Assembly (NCBI GenBank): GCA_937902665.1
Contig: CALELM010000098.1
Location: 1 to 21,296 of the forward strand
Direction of reading: 5' to 3'
Source: an uncultured Selenomonadaceae bacterium
GTDB lineage: Bacteria > Bacillota > Negativicutes > Selenomonadales > Selenomonadaceae
Length of the DNA: 21,296 nucleotides
Of the stretch, positions 7,599-15,189 are shown piece by piece; within the stretch, counting starts at the first letter, position 1, and each line of letters opens with the position of its first letter. A program made the position numbers and the translations under genes. The notes under the pieces are model-generated. The model was not told the DNA's origin, did no database searches, and saw only the letters and a program-made list of their open reading frames with translations.

Positions 7599-7627
7599 CA
7601 AATCCATCCATTTTCAATTTTCTATCC

Positions 7628-9325
7628 TCACTCGCCCTTGCCAATCAGCACTTTTTTCCCTTGGAACGCAAAGCCATAGGCACGAATCCTGTCCTCTGCA
7701 AATCCCTTCTCTATCAGTGCCTCACGATACTTCTTCTCCTCAATCTGCCTGAGTGCCGCCTGCACGGTGTCCTCCAAGCTTTTTTCCCTTCTTGGCTTAT
7801 GCACTTTGAACTCGATGATGACGGCATTATCCCTGTCATTCTTCGGCTCCAGCATCACGTCATACCTGCCAAAGCCGCTCTCCCGATTCGAGGTCAGAAC
7901 GTACCTGTCACGCAAATCTGCCATCAGCCCCAGCACAAAGCCATGATAGAATTTCTCAGGGCTTGCCTTCCCCGACGGGCTGTTTCCTGTATCAAAATAG
8001 CTAAAGACGGCAAGAGAGACCTCGTTCATATACTCCTCCATCGCTTCTGCATCATCTGAAAGCAATGCCTGCACAAAGCTGTTGTAGTCAGCACTTGCCT
8101 TCGTGTCACGGAACCACCCTTGGAACATCCCGACAAACATCTGGCGAGTTTCCCTGTTTGTAATGGCAAGCTCGTACTCCCTTTCGGGGATGTCCCCATC
8201 TCCTCCCGTGAGCGGTGTCCCCTTCAAGTAACCGCTCGCATAAAGAAGCGACCAGACAGCAGAAACTTTCCCATCCAGCTGGTGAAAGACAATTTGGTCG
8301 TCCAGCCATGCACGAATCGGCTTCCCTGCAAGCAAGTCCTCAAAGGGAATCTTGATTTCATGCGTTCCCTGCTGAATGAGTAGCCCAATGAGAGAATTTG
8401 CGCTCGTATTTGCCCAGTATGCCTTGAGCTTTCCCTTGTCCAAGAAATTGATGATGGACCACGGGTTGTAAATATCCGTCTTGCTTCCAATCGTGAAACC
8501 ATCGTACCAATGCTTCACCTCGTCCTTGTTCGCATAGCCGAACTCTTCCATTGCCGCAAAGACCTCTTCCTCCGTGAAGCCAAAGGACTCGGCATACTCA
8601 TCCGACTCCATGGTTACCACATTCAAATGATTGAGATCCGAGAAAATGGACTCCTTGCTGATTCTCGTAATTCCCGTCATCAAGCCACGTTCCATGTAGG
8701 GATTCGTCTTGAATGCCGCATGGAAGAAGCCACGAAGAAACTTCACAGCTTCATCCCAGTACCCATGAACATACGCCTCCTGCATCGGCGTATCATATTC
8801 ATCGAGAAGAAGGATAACTTTCTTGCCATAATACTTCGAGAGATATTTTGTCAGCATGCTTAGGCTTGTTTCGTAATCAATCCGATTGGACTCCTCCAGC
8901 ACCGCTTCAAAATACCGTCTCTCCTTTACGCTCATGCTCTCCTGCGGGATTTCCTCCCACGCATCCGCATACAGCTCCGAGATGACATGCACGATCTTGC
9001 GGTACATTCCCGCATAATCTGTCCCCTTGATACCGGCAAGACTCAAAAAAATCACAGGGTACGTCCCCTGCAAGCTCCGATACTTCTCATCCTCCCAGAT
9101 GGCAAGCCCTTCAAATAAATCTCCTCGCCCTTGGTACTCCACGGAGAAGAACTTCGCCACCATATCCATCGTCAAAGTCTTGCCGAACCTGCGGGGACGC
9201 ATAATGGCAGTTGCACTGTCACCACATTCCCACCATTCCTTGATAAATGCGGTCTTGTCTACATAAAAATAATTTTTCTCTCGAATTTCTGCAAAGTCCT
9301 GCACACCAATCGCTACGTTTCGCAT
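7628..9325 (-). CDS. AAA-ATPase-like / PD-(D/E)XK nuclease-like protein
   Basis: A 565-aa protein of the AAA-ATPase_like (PF09820) plus PDDEXK_9 (PF08011, formerly DUF1703) architecture. RPRRFGKT at 43-50 is the phosphate-binding loop and LLLDEYD at 172-178 is the Walker B site. The C-terminal nuclease-fold region carries GRYDVML with D489 and VIIEFK with E505 and K507, the expected D...ExK arrangement, plus Q527 in the following helix. The family is abundant and often multi-copy in gut and oral anaerobes, and its function is not established; nuclease, toxin or defence roles are guesses. The ATG follows GGGAGGG at a good distance. It has its own promoter (9356-9384) and terminator, so it is a single-gene unit. 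Its neighbours give no functional hint. No transposase or inverted repeats flank it directly. Confidence 0.85.
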   Translation of the reverse strand: MRNVAIGVQDFAEIREKNYFYVDKTAFIKEWWECGDSATAIMRPRRFGKTLTMDMVAKFFSVEYQGRGDLFEGLAIWEDEKYRSLQGTYPVIFLSLAGIKGTDYAGMYRKIVHVISELYADAWEEIPQESMSVKERRYFEAVLEESNRIDYETSLSMLTKYLSKYYGKKVILLLDEYDTPMQEAYVHGYWDEAVKFLRGFFHAAFKTNPYMERGLMTGITRISKESIFSDLNHLNVVTMESDEYAESFGFTEEEVFAAMEEFGYANKDEVKHWYDGFTIGSKTDIYNPWSIINFLDKGKLKAYWANTSANSLIGLLIQQGTHEIKIPFEDLLAGKPIRAWLDDQIVFHQLDGKVSAVWSLLYASGYLKGTPLTGGDGDIPEREYELAITNRETRQMFVGMFQGWFRDTKASADYNSFVQALLSDDAEAMEEYMNEVSLAVFSYFDTGNSPSGKASPEKFYHGFVLGLMADLRDRYVLTSNRESGFGRYDVMLEPKNDRDNAVIIEFKVHKPRREKSLEDTVQAALRQIEEKKYREALIEKGFAEDRIRAYGFAFQGKKVLIGKGE

Positions 9326-9355
9326 GGAAAATCCCTCCCCATTTCTCTTGCTTCT

Positions 9356-9384
9356 ATCATACCGTCTTTGAAAAAAAATCGCAA
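9356..9384 (-). promoter_or_regulatory. Promoter of the AAA-ATPase/nuclease-like gene
   Basis: On the minus strand TTGCGA (9384-9379), 17-nt spacer containing eight T, TATGAT (9361-9356). The -35 begins one base beyond the T-run of the deoC terminator, so the two signals nearly overlap. Confidence 0.7.
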
Positions 9385-9385
9385 T

Positions 9386-9415
9386 AAAAAAGCCCTCACC
9401 TTCCCGTGAGAGCTT
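9386..9415 (-). terminator. Terminator of deoC
   Basis: On the minus strand AAGCTCTCAC and GTGAGGGCTT form a 10-bp stem (one G-U) around GGGAAG. The stem end and following bases give a T-run continuing as TTTTTTATT. Confidence 0.85.
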
Positions 9416-9508
9416 CTGTCACTGATACGCAAATAACTTTCGCAAATTGAAACTGGGCACTGTTCAAAAACAGGAAATAAACATAGCCCAAACGCACTTC
9501 TCCCCTGC

Positions 9509-10219
9509 TTATTTCAGCCCTAAAACCACTGGAGTAGAACGATATCCTATTCCCATGCGGTCAATGCCCATATTGATGAGTTTCAGGAAATGCTCACGCG
9601 TGCGAATGCAGCCGCTTCCCTTTACCTTAATCCTGTCTCCGCAGGTATCCAGCATGACCTGAATGATCTCCGGCGTAGCTCCGTGGCTCTCATGCCCTGT
9701 AAGGAATCCCGTACTCGTCTTGACAAAATCTGCCTTCGCCTCAATGGCACACTCACAAGCCCGCTTTACCTCATCTACAGTCAACGCATCTGTCTCAAAA
9801 ATAACCTTTACCGCTGTACCATAAGAATGGCATGCCTCCACGACAGCCGCAATATCCTTCGTCACATCATCCCAGCGGCCGCTGCGGATCCAGCCAAAGT
9901 TCGACACAATATCCAGCTCTGCAATCTCATACTGGCTGCAATAGCATTTTGCCTGCAAGACCTTTGACTCTGTCGTGCTGTCACCAAACGGAAAATCACA
10001 GACCACGCAAATCTTTGTTCCCGTTCCCTTGGTCAATTCTTCTGCAATCGGAAGCGAAGATGGATTCACGCAAACCGTAGCGCACCCGAAATCAACACCC
10101 TCTTGGATATACTTCCGTATATCAGCTTCTGTAAACTCCGGCTTCAGGACAGATTGATCAATATATGCCGCCAATTCCTTTACGCTCATCTCTTCTGCAC
10201 TCTTTGCAATTTCCTTCAT
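9509..10219 (-). CDS. deoC: Deoxyribose-phosphate aldolase
   Basis: Class I aldolase that splits 2-deoxyribose-5-phosphate into glyceraldehyde-3-phosphate and acetaldehyde, the last step of deoxynucleoside catabolism. The 236-aa protein has the Schiff-base lysine K167 in DFVKTSTGF, the catalytic aspartate D103 in ELDIVSNFG and K200 in KVKGSGCIRT, matching D102, K167 and K201 of E. coli DeoC. Length is close to the bacterial norm with a short N-terminal extension. I chose the ATG at 10219 (AGGAAGGG 10 nt upstream). An in-frame GTG at 10264 would add 15 residues but lacks a ribosome binding site. It is transcribed alone from 10294-10322. No other deo genes are next to it; its neighbour is the GntR/UTRA regulator. 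A palindrome covers its transcription start. Confidence 0.95.
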   Translation of the reverse strand: MKEIAKSAEEMSVKELAAYIDQSVLKPEFTEADIRKYIQEGVDFGCATVCVNPSSLPIAEELTKGTGTKICVVCDFPFGDSTTESKVLQAKCYCSQYEIAELDIVSNFGWIRSGRWDDVTKDIAAVVEACHSYGTAVKVIFETDALTVDEVKRACECAIEAKADFVKTSTGFLTGHESHGATPEIIQVMLDTCGDRIKVKGSGCIRTREHFLKLINMGIDRMGIGYRSTPVVLGLK

Positions 10220-10273
10220 CCGCTCCACACCCTTCCTGATAACACGATGCCACATGTCAAACACATAACATTC

Positions 10274-10296
10274 AATAAAGTTTAACTAACTTCATT
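10274..10296. promoter_or_regulatory. Palindromic candidate operator at the deoC start site
   Basis: AAT-a-AAGTT-TAACT-AACTT-c-ATT is a 23-bp interrupted palindrome. It overlaps the -10 edge (10294-10299) and the expected transcription start of deoC, a position suited to repression. The adjacent GntR protein is one candidate binder. I see no second copy before the PTS genes. Confidence 0.45.
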
Positions 10297-10322
10297 ATAC
10301 GGATTTTCGCAAGTAAATGCAA
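10294..10322 (-). promoter_or_regulatory. Promoter of deoC
   Basis: On the minus strand TTGCAT (10322-10317), 17-nt spacer, TATAAT (10299-10294). Confidence 0.8.
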
Positions 10323-10390
10323 GAATATTTGTTATTTTTTTACCATTTGTTTCTATATACTTGTGGTTTTGGTATGTTTGTATCACTATG

Positions 10391-10425
10391 CAAAAGAAAG
10401 GCAGGTGCGGAAATTTCGCACCTGC
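10391..10425 (-). terminator. Terminator of the GntR regulator gene
   Basis: GCAGGTGCG (10401-10409) and CGCACCTGC (10417-10425) form a perfect 9-bp stem with a 7-nt loop. On the minus strand it is followed by CTTTCTTTTG. It starts 11 bases past the stop codon. Confidence 0.8.
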
Positions 10426-10436
10426 ACCAACAAAGC

Positions 10437-11147
10437 TCAGCGAATACTGACAGCAAAAAATGTTTGCTTGTCTGAACGATGCCGCGCAACCGAATACTCA
10501 AAAGGATGCCCATCATCAAGAAATGCCACCTGCTCTATTTCCAAAAGCGGCAAAATGCCTTCGATTTTCAAGTAACGCTTTTCCTCCTCTGTCGGCATAA
10601 CCGCTCGAACCGATCTATGAGCAGACTGCAAGCGATGCTTGAGTTCGTCTTCAATATAATGATAAATAGAATTCTCCAAAACCTCGCGGCGAATCCCTGG
10701 CACAACCTGAATGGGCATGTTGGTATATTCGATAACCATAGGCTGTGACTCCAAGGAACGCACCCGAATAATATCATAAACAAAATCCTCTGCAGATATT
10801 TGCAATTTGACAGCAACCTCTTCCGAAGGATGCTTAATCTCAAATTTCAAAACATCTGTTTGAACCTCTCGCCCCTTGAAGGTTTCCACAAAGCCGGAAA
10901 ACTGATGTGCCATGCTAAATTCCCTTAGCCTGCTATTGTCCACCGTTTTCACAAAGGTTCCCGAACCACGCCTCTTTACCACCAAGCCAAGCTTCACAAG
11001 CTCATCTACGGCTCGCTTAATCGTAATTCGGCTCACCTGATACTGCTCGCACATTTCCTTTTCCAAGGGCAACTGGCTTCCCGGAAGATACTTTCCATTT
11101 AAAATTGCATGGTGCAATTCATCTGCAATCGTCTGATATTTCAGCAT
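10437..11147 (-). CDS. GntR/HutC-family transcriptional regulator with UTRA domain
   Basis: DNA-binding repressor-type protein of 236 aa. The winged helix-turn-helix spans about residues 1-68 (SQLPLEKEMCEQYQVSRITI is the recognition region, ending in RRGSGTFV). The UTRA ligand-binding domain follows from about 85 to 230. UTRA regulators of this kind usually sense sugar phosphates or related metabolites. Located just downstream of the PTS-GH1 operon on the same strand, it is the obvious candidate regulator of beta-glucoside use, and possibly of the adjacent deoC. AGGAGG lies 8 nt before the ATG. It has its own promoter (11178-11207) and terminator, so it is expressed independently of the operon. 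Which promoters it binds is inference from position. Confidence 0.9.
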   Translation of the reverse strand: MLKYQTIADELHHAILNGKYLPGSQLPLEKEMCEQYQVSRITIKRAVDELVKLGLVVKRRGSGTFVKTVDNSRLREFSMAHQFSGFVETFKGREVQTDVLKFEIKHPSEEVAVKLQISAEDFVYDIIRVRSLESQPMVIEYTNMPIQVVPGIRREVLENSIYHYIEDELKHRLQSAHRSVRAVMPTEEEKRYLKIEGILPLLEIEQVAFLDDGHPFEYSVARHRSDKQTFFAVSIR

Positions 11148-11177
11148 TTCCTTTTCCTCCTAAAAGTTCTGTCTTTT

Positions 11178-11207
11178 ATTATACATGGAATAACCTGCAA
11201 AATTCAA
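11178..11207 (-). promoter_or_regulatory. Promoter of the GntR regulator gene
   Basis: On the minus strand TTGAAT (11207-11202), 18-nt spacer, TATAAT (11183-11178). TATATC lies just upstream of the -35, resembling part of the motif before the PTS IIB promoter. Confidence 0.75.
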
Positions 11208-11210
11208 TGA

Positions 11211-11263
11211 TATAAAACAAATTAAGGAAACACTGACAGAAAAATCCATCAGCATTTCCTTAA
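11211..11263 (-). terminator. Terminator after the PTS-GH1 operon
   Basis: TTAAGGAAA (11222-11230) and TTTCCTTAA (11255-11263) pair over 9 bp, with a further CTGA/TCAG inner pairing after two mismatches. On the minus strand the stem is followed by TTTGTTTTATATC. It begins 16 bases beyond the GH1 stop. The long loop makes it a moderate terminator. Confidence 0.65.
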
Positions 11264-11278
11264 ACATTCTTTTAGGCA

Positions 11279-12670
11279 TCAAAATCCGTTATTCTTTATA
11301 ATGTCCCTTATCCAATATCCGGACTTTTTGATAGTTTTTTCCTGCGTAGCCAAGTCAAGCGCAATGTAGCCGTAACGATTCTTGTATGCATTGCTCCATG
11401 ACCAACAATCAATCGGAGTCCATGCATGGTACCCAAAGCAGTTGCTGCCTTCCTCCATGCCCTTGTGCAGCCATTGCAAATGCTCCTTCAGGAAATCAAT
11501 CCTGTAATCGTCCTCAATAAAACCATCTGCATTGCGGTACTTTTCTTCTCCCTCAACGCCCATGCCGTTTTCCGAGACGTACCAAGGGATATTGCCGTAC
11601 TTCTCCTTGATATTGATTGCAATGTCATAAATTGCTTTCGGATAAATTTCCCAGCCCCGATACGGATTCATGCGCCGTCCCGGCATCTCATAGGTCTCAA
11701 AATGCTTTTCCGGAAGCCAGCCCTTGCCTGCATCAAACACAGTTTCCCTAGCCTTTGCACGGAACGGCTGGTAGTAGTTTACTCCCAAAAAATCCACCGT
11801 GCCGTTCTTGATTGCCGCAAGTTCTTCTTCCGAAGCATCCCAAAGGACACCATCCTCGGAAAGTACCTGCACAAGATACTCTGAGAATTCTCCCTTCAGG
11901 GCAGGCTCAAGAAACGACTTGTTTTTGAATTCTTCCGCAAACCTTGCAGCCTCCACATCATCCTCCGATTCCGACCTTGGATAGGCAGGTGTCAGATTCA
12001 GGACAATTCCTATTTTTCCTCCGCTTCTTCCGCACGCCGACTCATGGAACGCCTGAATTGCCTTTGCAGAAGCAAGATTCAAGTTGAAAATGACTTGACA
12101 TGCCTTCTTTCCATCTACAAGCTTTGGATAATGAAATTCGTAAAGATATTCGCCTTCCACAACAACCATCGGCTCATTGAACGTAACCCAGTGCGTTACC
12201 CGATCTCCAAAAAGCTCAAAGCATTTTTTTGCAAAAACAACAAAAAGGTCAACTACCTTCTTGGATTCCCAACCGCCATATTTTTCATACAGCTCTACCG
12301 GCAAATCAAAATGATGCAGGCTGATAACAGGTTTGATTCCCTGACGCAAGAATTCATCAATCACGTCATTATAGAAACGCATGGCATCCTCATCGACAGA
12401 CCCTTCCTCAAAATCCTTCATCAAGCGAGTCCATTGGATAGAGGTGCGGACAGTATTGAGCCCGATCTCCTTCAACAAGGCAATATCCTGAACATAGTCA
12501 TTGTAGAAATTTGATGCCGTATTGGGTCCTACCCCATCAAAAAAGGCACTCGGTTCCGTATCGTACCAATAATCAAACACGCTTCGATGCCCCTTGTGAA
12601 AGCGTCCCTCTGACTGTGGGCCGGACGTAGCTGCCCCCCACCAAAAATCCTTTGGGAAAAGATGCTTCAT
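11279..12670 (-). CDS. GH1 glycosidase, probable 6-phospho-beta-glucosidase
   Basis: Retaining family-1 glycoside hydrolase of 463 aa that should cleave the phosphorylated disaccharide delivered by the PTS into glucose and glucose-6-phosphate. It opens FPKDFWWGAATS, the family signature. The acid/base glutamate is E166 in TFNEPM and the nucleophile is E367 in SENG. SWSNAYKNRYGYI at 424-436 has Ser where non-phospho beta-glucosidases have Glu, and has K430 and Y433 near the phosphate pocket, supporting a phospho-substrate. The spacing differs slightly from LacG-type enzymes, so specificity (phospho-glucoside or phospho-galactoside) is open. Its ATG overlaps the IIA stop (ATGA), giving translational coupling. 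Last gene of IIC-IIA-GH1. Confidence 0.92.
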   Translation of the reverse strand: MKHLFPKDFWWGAATSGPQSEGRFHKGHRSVFDYWYDTEPSAFFDGVGPNTASNFYNDYVQDIALLKEIGLNTVRTSIQWTRLMKDFEEGSVDEDAMRFYNDVIDEFLRQGIKPVISLHHFDLPVELYEKYGGWESKKVVDLFVVFAKKCFELFGDRVTHWVTFNEPMVVVEGEYLYEFHYPKLVDGKKACQVIFNLNLASAKAIQAFHESACGRSGGKIGIVLNLTPAYPRSESEDDVEAARFAEEFKNKSFLEPALKGEFSEYLVQVLSEDGVLWDASEEELAAIKNGTVDFLGVNYYQPFRAKARETVFDAGKGWLPEKHFETYEMPGRRMNPYRGWEIYPKAIYDIAINIKEKYGNIPWYVSENGMGVEGEEKYRNADGFIEDDYRIDFLKEHLQWLHKGMEEGSNCFGYHAWTPIDCWSWSNAYKNRYGYIALDLATQEKTIKKSGYWIRDIIKNNGF

Positions 12671-13041
12671 TTTTCGTTCACCATTCCTTTTTCCTGAACT
12701 CCAAGCTTCTCATACATCTCGACCATAAGCTGTGCCATATCCCGAACAGACAATGCTGTCATGAAATGATCCTGCGCATGAATCAGCAGTATGGATTTTT
12801 CCACCGGCTGTCCATCGCATTCCGCAGACATCATGGCTGTCTGAATATCGTGAGCCTCTCCGATCTCCTTGCCTGCCTCAGCAATTTTTTCTTTCGCTGC
12901 CTGCACATTCCCGTCCTTCATAAGCTCACGCACTGCCTCGATTGCCATAGAGCGACCAGTACCGGAATGCAAAATAAGCTGCATAGACTGTTCTACTGTC
13001 TTTTCATCCAAAACAAAAACCCCATTTCTATTCAAAAACAA
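12667..13041 (-). CDS. PTS lactose/cellobiose-class IIA component
   Basis: Cytoplasmic phosphocarrier that takes phosphate from HPr and passes it to IIB. The 124-aa helical protein contains LILHSGTGRSMAIEA and the active-site LLIHAQDHFMT with phospho-histidine H88 and the metal-ligand aspartate D91. I chose the TTG at 13041 because AGGAG is 9 nt upstream. Other in-frame TTG codons at 13035 and 13011 would give slightly shorter proteins closer to the usual 105-115 aa. A longer frame from 13125 overlaps the end of the IIC gene and adds unlike sequence. It lies 55 nt after IIC and overlaps the GH1 start by 4 nt. Confidence 0.92.
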   Translation of the reverse strand: MFLNRNGVFVLDEKTVEQSMQLILHSGTGRSMAIEAVRELMKDGNVQAAKEKIAEAGKEIGEAHDIQTAMMSAECDGQPVEKSILLIHAQDHFMTALSVRDMAQLMVEMYEKLGVQEKGMVNEK

Positions 13042-13096
13042 TCCCTGCCACTCCTGCAAGGCACAGCGCCACAGGAGAGCCAACCCGAACCAAGCA

Positions 13097-14440
13097 TCAA
13101 ACAGTTTCTTCTTCCTCTTCCTCATCCTTTACCTTGTTGGACGCAATGACAAAAGGTGCATAGATGCAAATATCCATTGCCAGCCAAACAAGCTGCAAAA
13201 GACCTCCCATGATAGAACCCGTGCCAATCGTACCGCCAAAGAACATCGGCATAGTCCACGGAACTACATACTTGAAAATCGGAACGATCCCGGAAGTAAC
13301 TGCCAGCCAGCCGACCACGGTATTGGCAAGCGGAGCAAGAATGTACGGTATCAAGAGCATCGGATTCAGAACGATTGGCAAGCCAAAAGCCAGCGGCTCC
13401 TGAATATTGAAAAGCATTGCCGGCGCTCCAAGCTTTGCAACCCCTCGCCAGCTCTCCTTCTTCGAGAACAGCAGGATTGCAATGACCAAGCCCATGATAT
13501 GCATAAGCCCTGCCTCAAAGAAGCCATTCGAGAAAATATATGCCGCATCTCCTGCCTGATTCGCCAGCTGTGCCGGCATGTAAACCATGTTCTGCACAGC
13601 AGCCGTAACATTATGCCCATGAATGCCAAACCACCAAAAAAACCATGCAATGAACTGGTAGAGAAGCGAAAAACCAAGACCCTGCGAAAATCCCATCAGA
13701 GGTGCCTGCACAATGGCATAAATCAAATCATTGAGTGCCGTCTTTCCAAAAAACTGACACTGGGCGAGAACCGTTGCAAAAATTGTGAAAAACGTCAGCG
13801 TTGCCAAAACCGGAATCAGGACAGCAAAGGACTTTGCAACGGCAGGCGGAACCGTATCTGGCATCTTGATGCGAATCTTTTCGTTCTTGGAAAGCTTTGA
13901 AAAAATCCAGGCTGCAACCGTTGCAACAATAATAGCAGTCAGGACACCCTTATTGCCGAAATAATCCAGACTGAAGCCTCCAAACTTTTCGCCTGATTTT
14001 GCGACAATTTCCTGCGGTGTCACAATGATGAATGCGCCGATGGCTGTCAATGCCGTTGAAAACTTGTCACCGCCCCAAATTCCTCCGAGACGGTACGCAA
14101 ACGCTGCAACCAGCAAAAAGGAAAAAATCCCGAAGCCAACCGTGACGACATTGTTGCACAGCCCCTGCATGATCTGCAAAACGTGGACAAAACCACATTC
14201 CTTATATGCATCTCCGCTAAGACCTGTCAATATCTTTCCTAGGTTCAGGCCGTTCTCCCCCATAATCGTTCCCCATGGATCGAGGACAACCCATTCGATA
14301 ATTCCAAAGAAGGAACCGACAATAATGAATGGCAGCAGCATGGAAAAAGAATCACGCATGGCAAGCAGATACTTATTGCTGGAAACCTTGCCGGCAATCG
14401 GCATCATCACCTGCTCAAATTTAGAAATTATACCCTCCAT
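13097..14440 (-). CDS. PTS lactose/cellobiose-class IIC permease
   Basis: Membrane permease that translocates the beta-glucoside while IIB phosphorylates it. The 447-aa protein has about ten hydrophobic segments. It has the class motifs WWFGIHGHN near 269-277, with the conserved histidine, and NIQEPLAFGLP near 345-355, with the substrate-binding glutamate. It starts MEGIISKFEQ, typical of CelB/ChbC-like permeases, and ends in a run of acidic residues (DEEEEEE). AGGAGG sits 7 nt before the ATG at 14440; a TTG two codons earlier is less likely. First gene of IIC-IIA-GH1, with a roughly 130-nt leader. The IIB partner is encoded separately upstream. Confidence 0.93.
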   Translation of the reverse strand: MEGIISKFEQVMMPIAGKVSSNKYLLAMRDSFSMLLPFIIVGSFFGIIEWVVLDPWGTIMGENGLNLGKILTGLSGDAYKECGFVHVLQIMQGLCNNVVTVGFGIFSFLLVAAFAYRLGGIWGGDKFSTALTAIGAFIIVTPQEIVAKSGEKFGGFSLDYFGNKGVLTAIIVATVAAWIFSKLSKNEKIRIKMPDTVPPAVAKSFAVLIPVLATLTFFTIFATVLAQCQFFGKTALNDLIYAIVQAPLMGFSQGLGFSLLYQFIAWFFWWFGIHGHNVTAAVQNMVYMPAQLANQAGDAAYIFSNGFFEAGLMHIMGLVIAILLFSKKESWRGVAKLGAPAMLFNIQEPLAFGLPIVLNPMLLIPYILAPLANTVVGWLAVTSGIVPIFKYVVPWTMPMFFGGTIGTGSIMGGLLQLVWLAMDICIYAPFVIASNKVKDEEEEEETV

Positions 14441-14451
14441 AGCCAAACCTC

Positions 14452-14529
14452 CTATAAAACGCAGAATTTACTTTTTGATTTCCTTGGGATAGACCGAAAA
14501 CACATGCCTAACAAATATTTCTCATGCAT
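14452..14529 (-). CDS. Possible 25-codon leader ORF before IIC
   Basis: The frame runs from an ATG at 14529 to a TAG at 14452 that overlaps the AGGAGG of the IIC gene. The product would be a basic peptide rich in Lys and Arg ending KFCVL. GGGGGGAG precedes the ATG but only about 2 nt away, too close for good initiation. A second ATG at 14525 in another frame gives a 5-codon peptide with better spacing. If translated, its termination next to the IIC ribosome binding site could couple translation. Coding is unproven. Confidence 0.2.
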   Translation of the reverse strand: MHEKYLLGMCFRSIPRKSKSKFCVL

Positions 14530-14575
14530 CTCCCCCCTAATAAAGCATATTTCCAGAGCATCGCCCTTTATGGTT

Positions 14576-14604
14576 ATAATACCATTCAAGTTATTACATG
14601 TCAA
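14576..14604 (-). promoter_or_regulatory. Promoter of the IIC-IIA-GH1 operon
   Basis: On the minus strand TTGACA (14604-14599), 17-nt spacer, TATTAT (14581-14576). Expected start near 14569. The region 14441-14806 otherwise holds the leader, the 11-mer at 14614-14624 and the IIB terminator. Confidence 0.85.
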
Positions 14605-14613
14605 TACTAAAGT

Positions 14614-14624
14614 TATATCTTTTT
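14614..14624. repeat. Copy of the TATATCTTTTT motif before the IIC promoter
   Basis: TATATCTTTTT on the plus strand, 9 bp upstream of the IIC -35. Identical 11-mers occur twice upstream of the IIB promoter. The shared position suggests a regulator site, but the sequence is AT-rich and chance cannot be excluded. Confidence 0.45.
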
Positions 14625-14691
14625 AATAAATTATTATTCTTTTTGTCGCTAAACATATATTCTCACACTTTCATTTTCAGTATTGCAAAAC

Positions 14692-14729
14692 AAAAAAAAT
14701 GTCTCTGCCACATCCACGCAGCAGAGACA
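14692..14729 (-). terminator. Terminator of the PTS IIB gene
   Basis: On the minus strand TGTCTCTGC and GCAGAGACA form a perfect 9-bp stem around a 12-nt loop and are followed by eight T (A8 at 14692-14699). It separates IIB from the IIC operon. Confidence 0.92.
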
Positions 14730-14806
14730 AAACCTATCATAAGAATAAATTGGTATATCAAAAAAAACAGCACGAAATCAATCAGAATTAAGGTTTCCCA
14801 AAGCAA

Positions 14807-15112
14807 TCAGCCCTGAACCAAATGCAGCGCCTTTTCCAGTACCTTATCCCCTCGAATCATGCCATAATCACGCATATCTATGACCTCGACAGGGCAGCGA
14901 TCTGCAACGATAGCCTTGACATCATTGAGCATATGGCGAATCTGGGGACCGAGCAGGACAACATCCGCATTGTCCACTCTCTGATCCAGCACCTCCACAG
15001 AAAAAGCCTCAATCGTCATGTCCGTATAACCTTGCTTTTCTGCTGCCTCCTGCATCTTTTTTACCAAAATTGACGTGGACATACCTGCATTGCAAACCAA
15101 GTAAATATTCAT
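14807..15112 (-). CDS. PTS lactose/cellobiose-class IIB component
   Basis: Cytoplasmic IIB domain that accepts phosphate from IIA on a cysteine and phosphorylates the incoming sugar. The 101-aa protein opens MNIYLVCNAGMSTS with C7 as the phospho-cysteine in the CxxGMSTS loop. It continues with VLLGPQIRHML and ends around VIDMRDYGMIRGDKVL, both usual for the class. AGGAGG is 8 nt before the ATG at 15112; seven extra in-frame codons upstream overlap that site and are rejected. It has a consensus promoter and strong terminator of its own, 366 nt before the IIC gene. Independent expression of IIB from IIC-IIA is unusual. Confidence 0.94.
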   Translation of the reverse strand: MNIYLVCNAGMSTSILVKKMQEAAEKQGYTDMTIEAFSVEVLDQRVDNADVVLLGPQIRHMLNDVKAIVADRCPVEVIDMRDYGMIRGDKVLEKALHLVQG

Positions 15113-15159
15113 TTCATCTTCCTCCTGTTTCATGGGATTGCGACCTGTTTACGTTTCTT

Positions 15160-15188
15160 ATTATAAGCCAAAGCAAGTGCTTTGTCAA
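15160..15188 (-). promoter_or_regulatory. Promoter of the PTS IIB gene
   Basis: On the minus strand TTGACA (15188-15183), 17-nt spacer, TATAAT (15165-15160): a perfect consensus pair. Such a strong promoter normally needs a repressor for an inducible system. Confidence 0.92.
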
Positions 15189-15189
15189 T

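Noticed and set aside
9416..9508. Nested hairpin (CTGTT/AACAG within TGGGC/GCCCA) after deoC
   Set aside because: The loop is irregular and no T-run follows; the real terminator is at 9386-9415.
13042..13125. Longer PTS IIA starting inside the IIC gene
   Set aside because: The extra residues are unlike IIA proteins and overlap the IIC end; a TTG with AGGAG at 9 nt is a better start.
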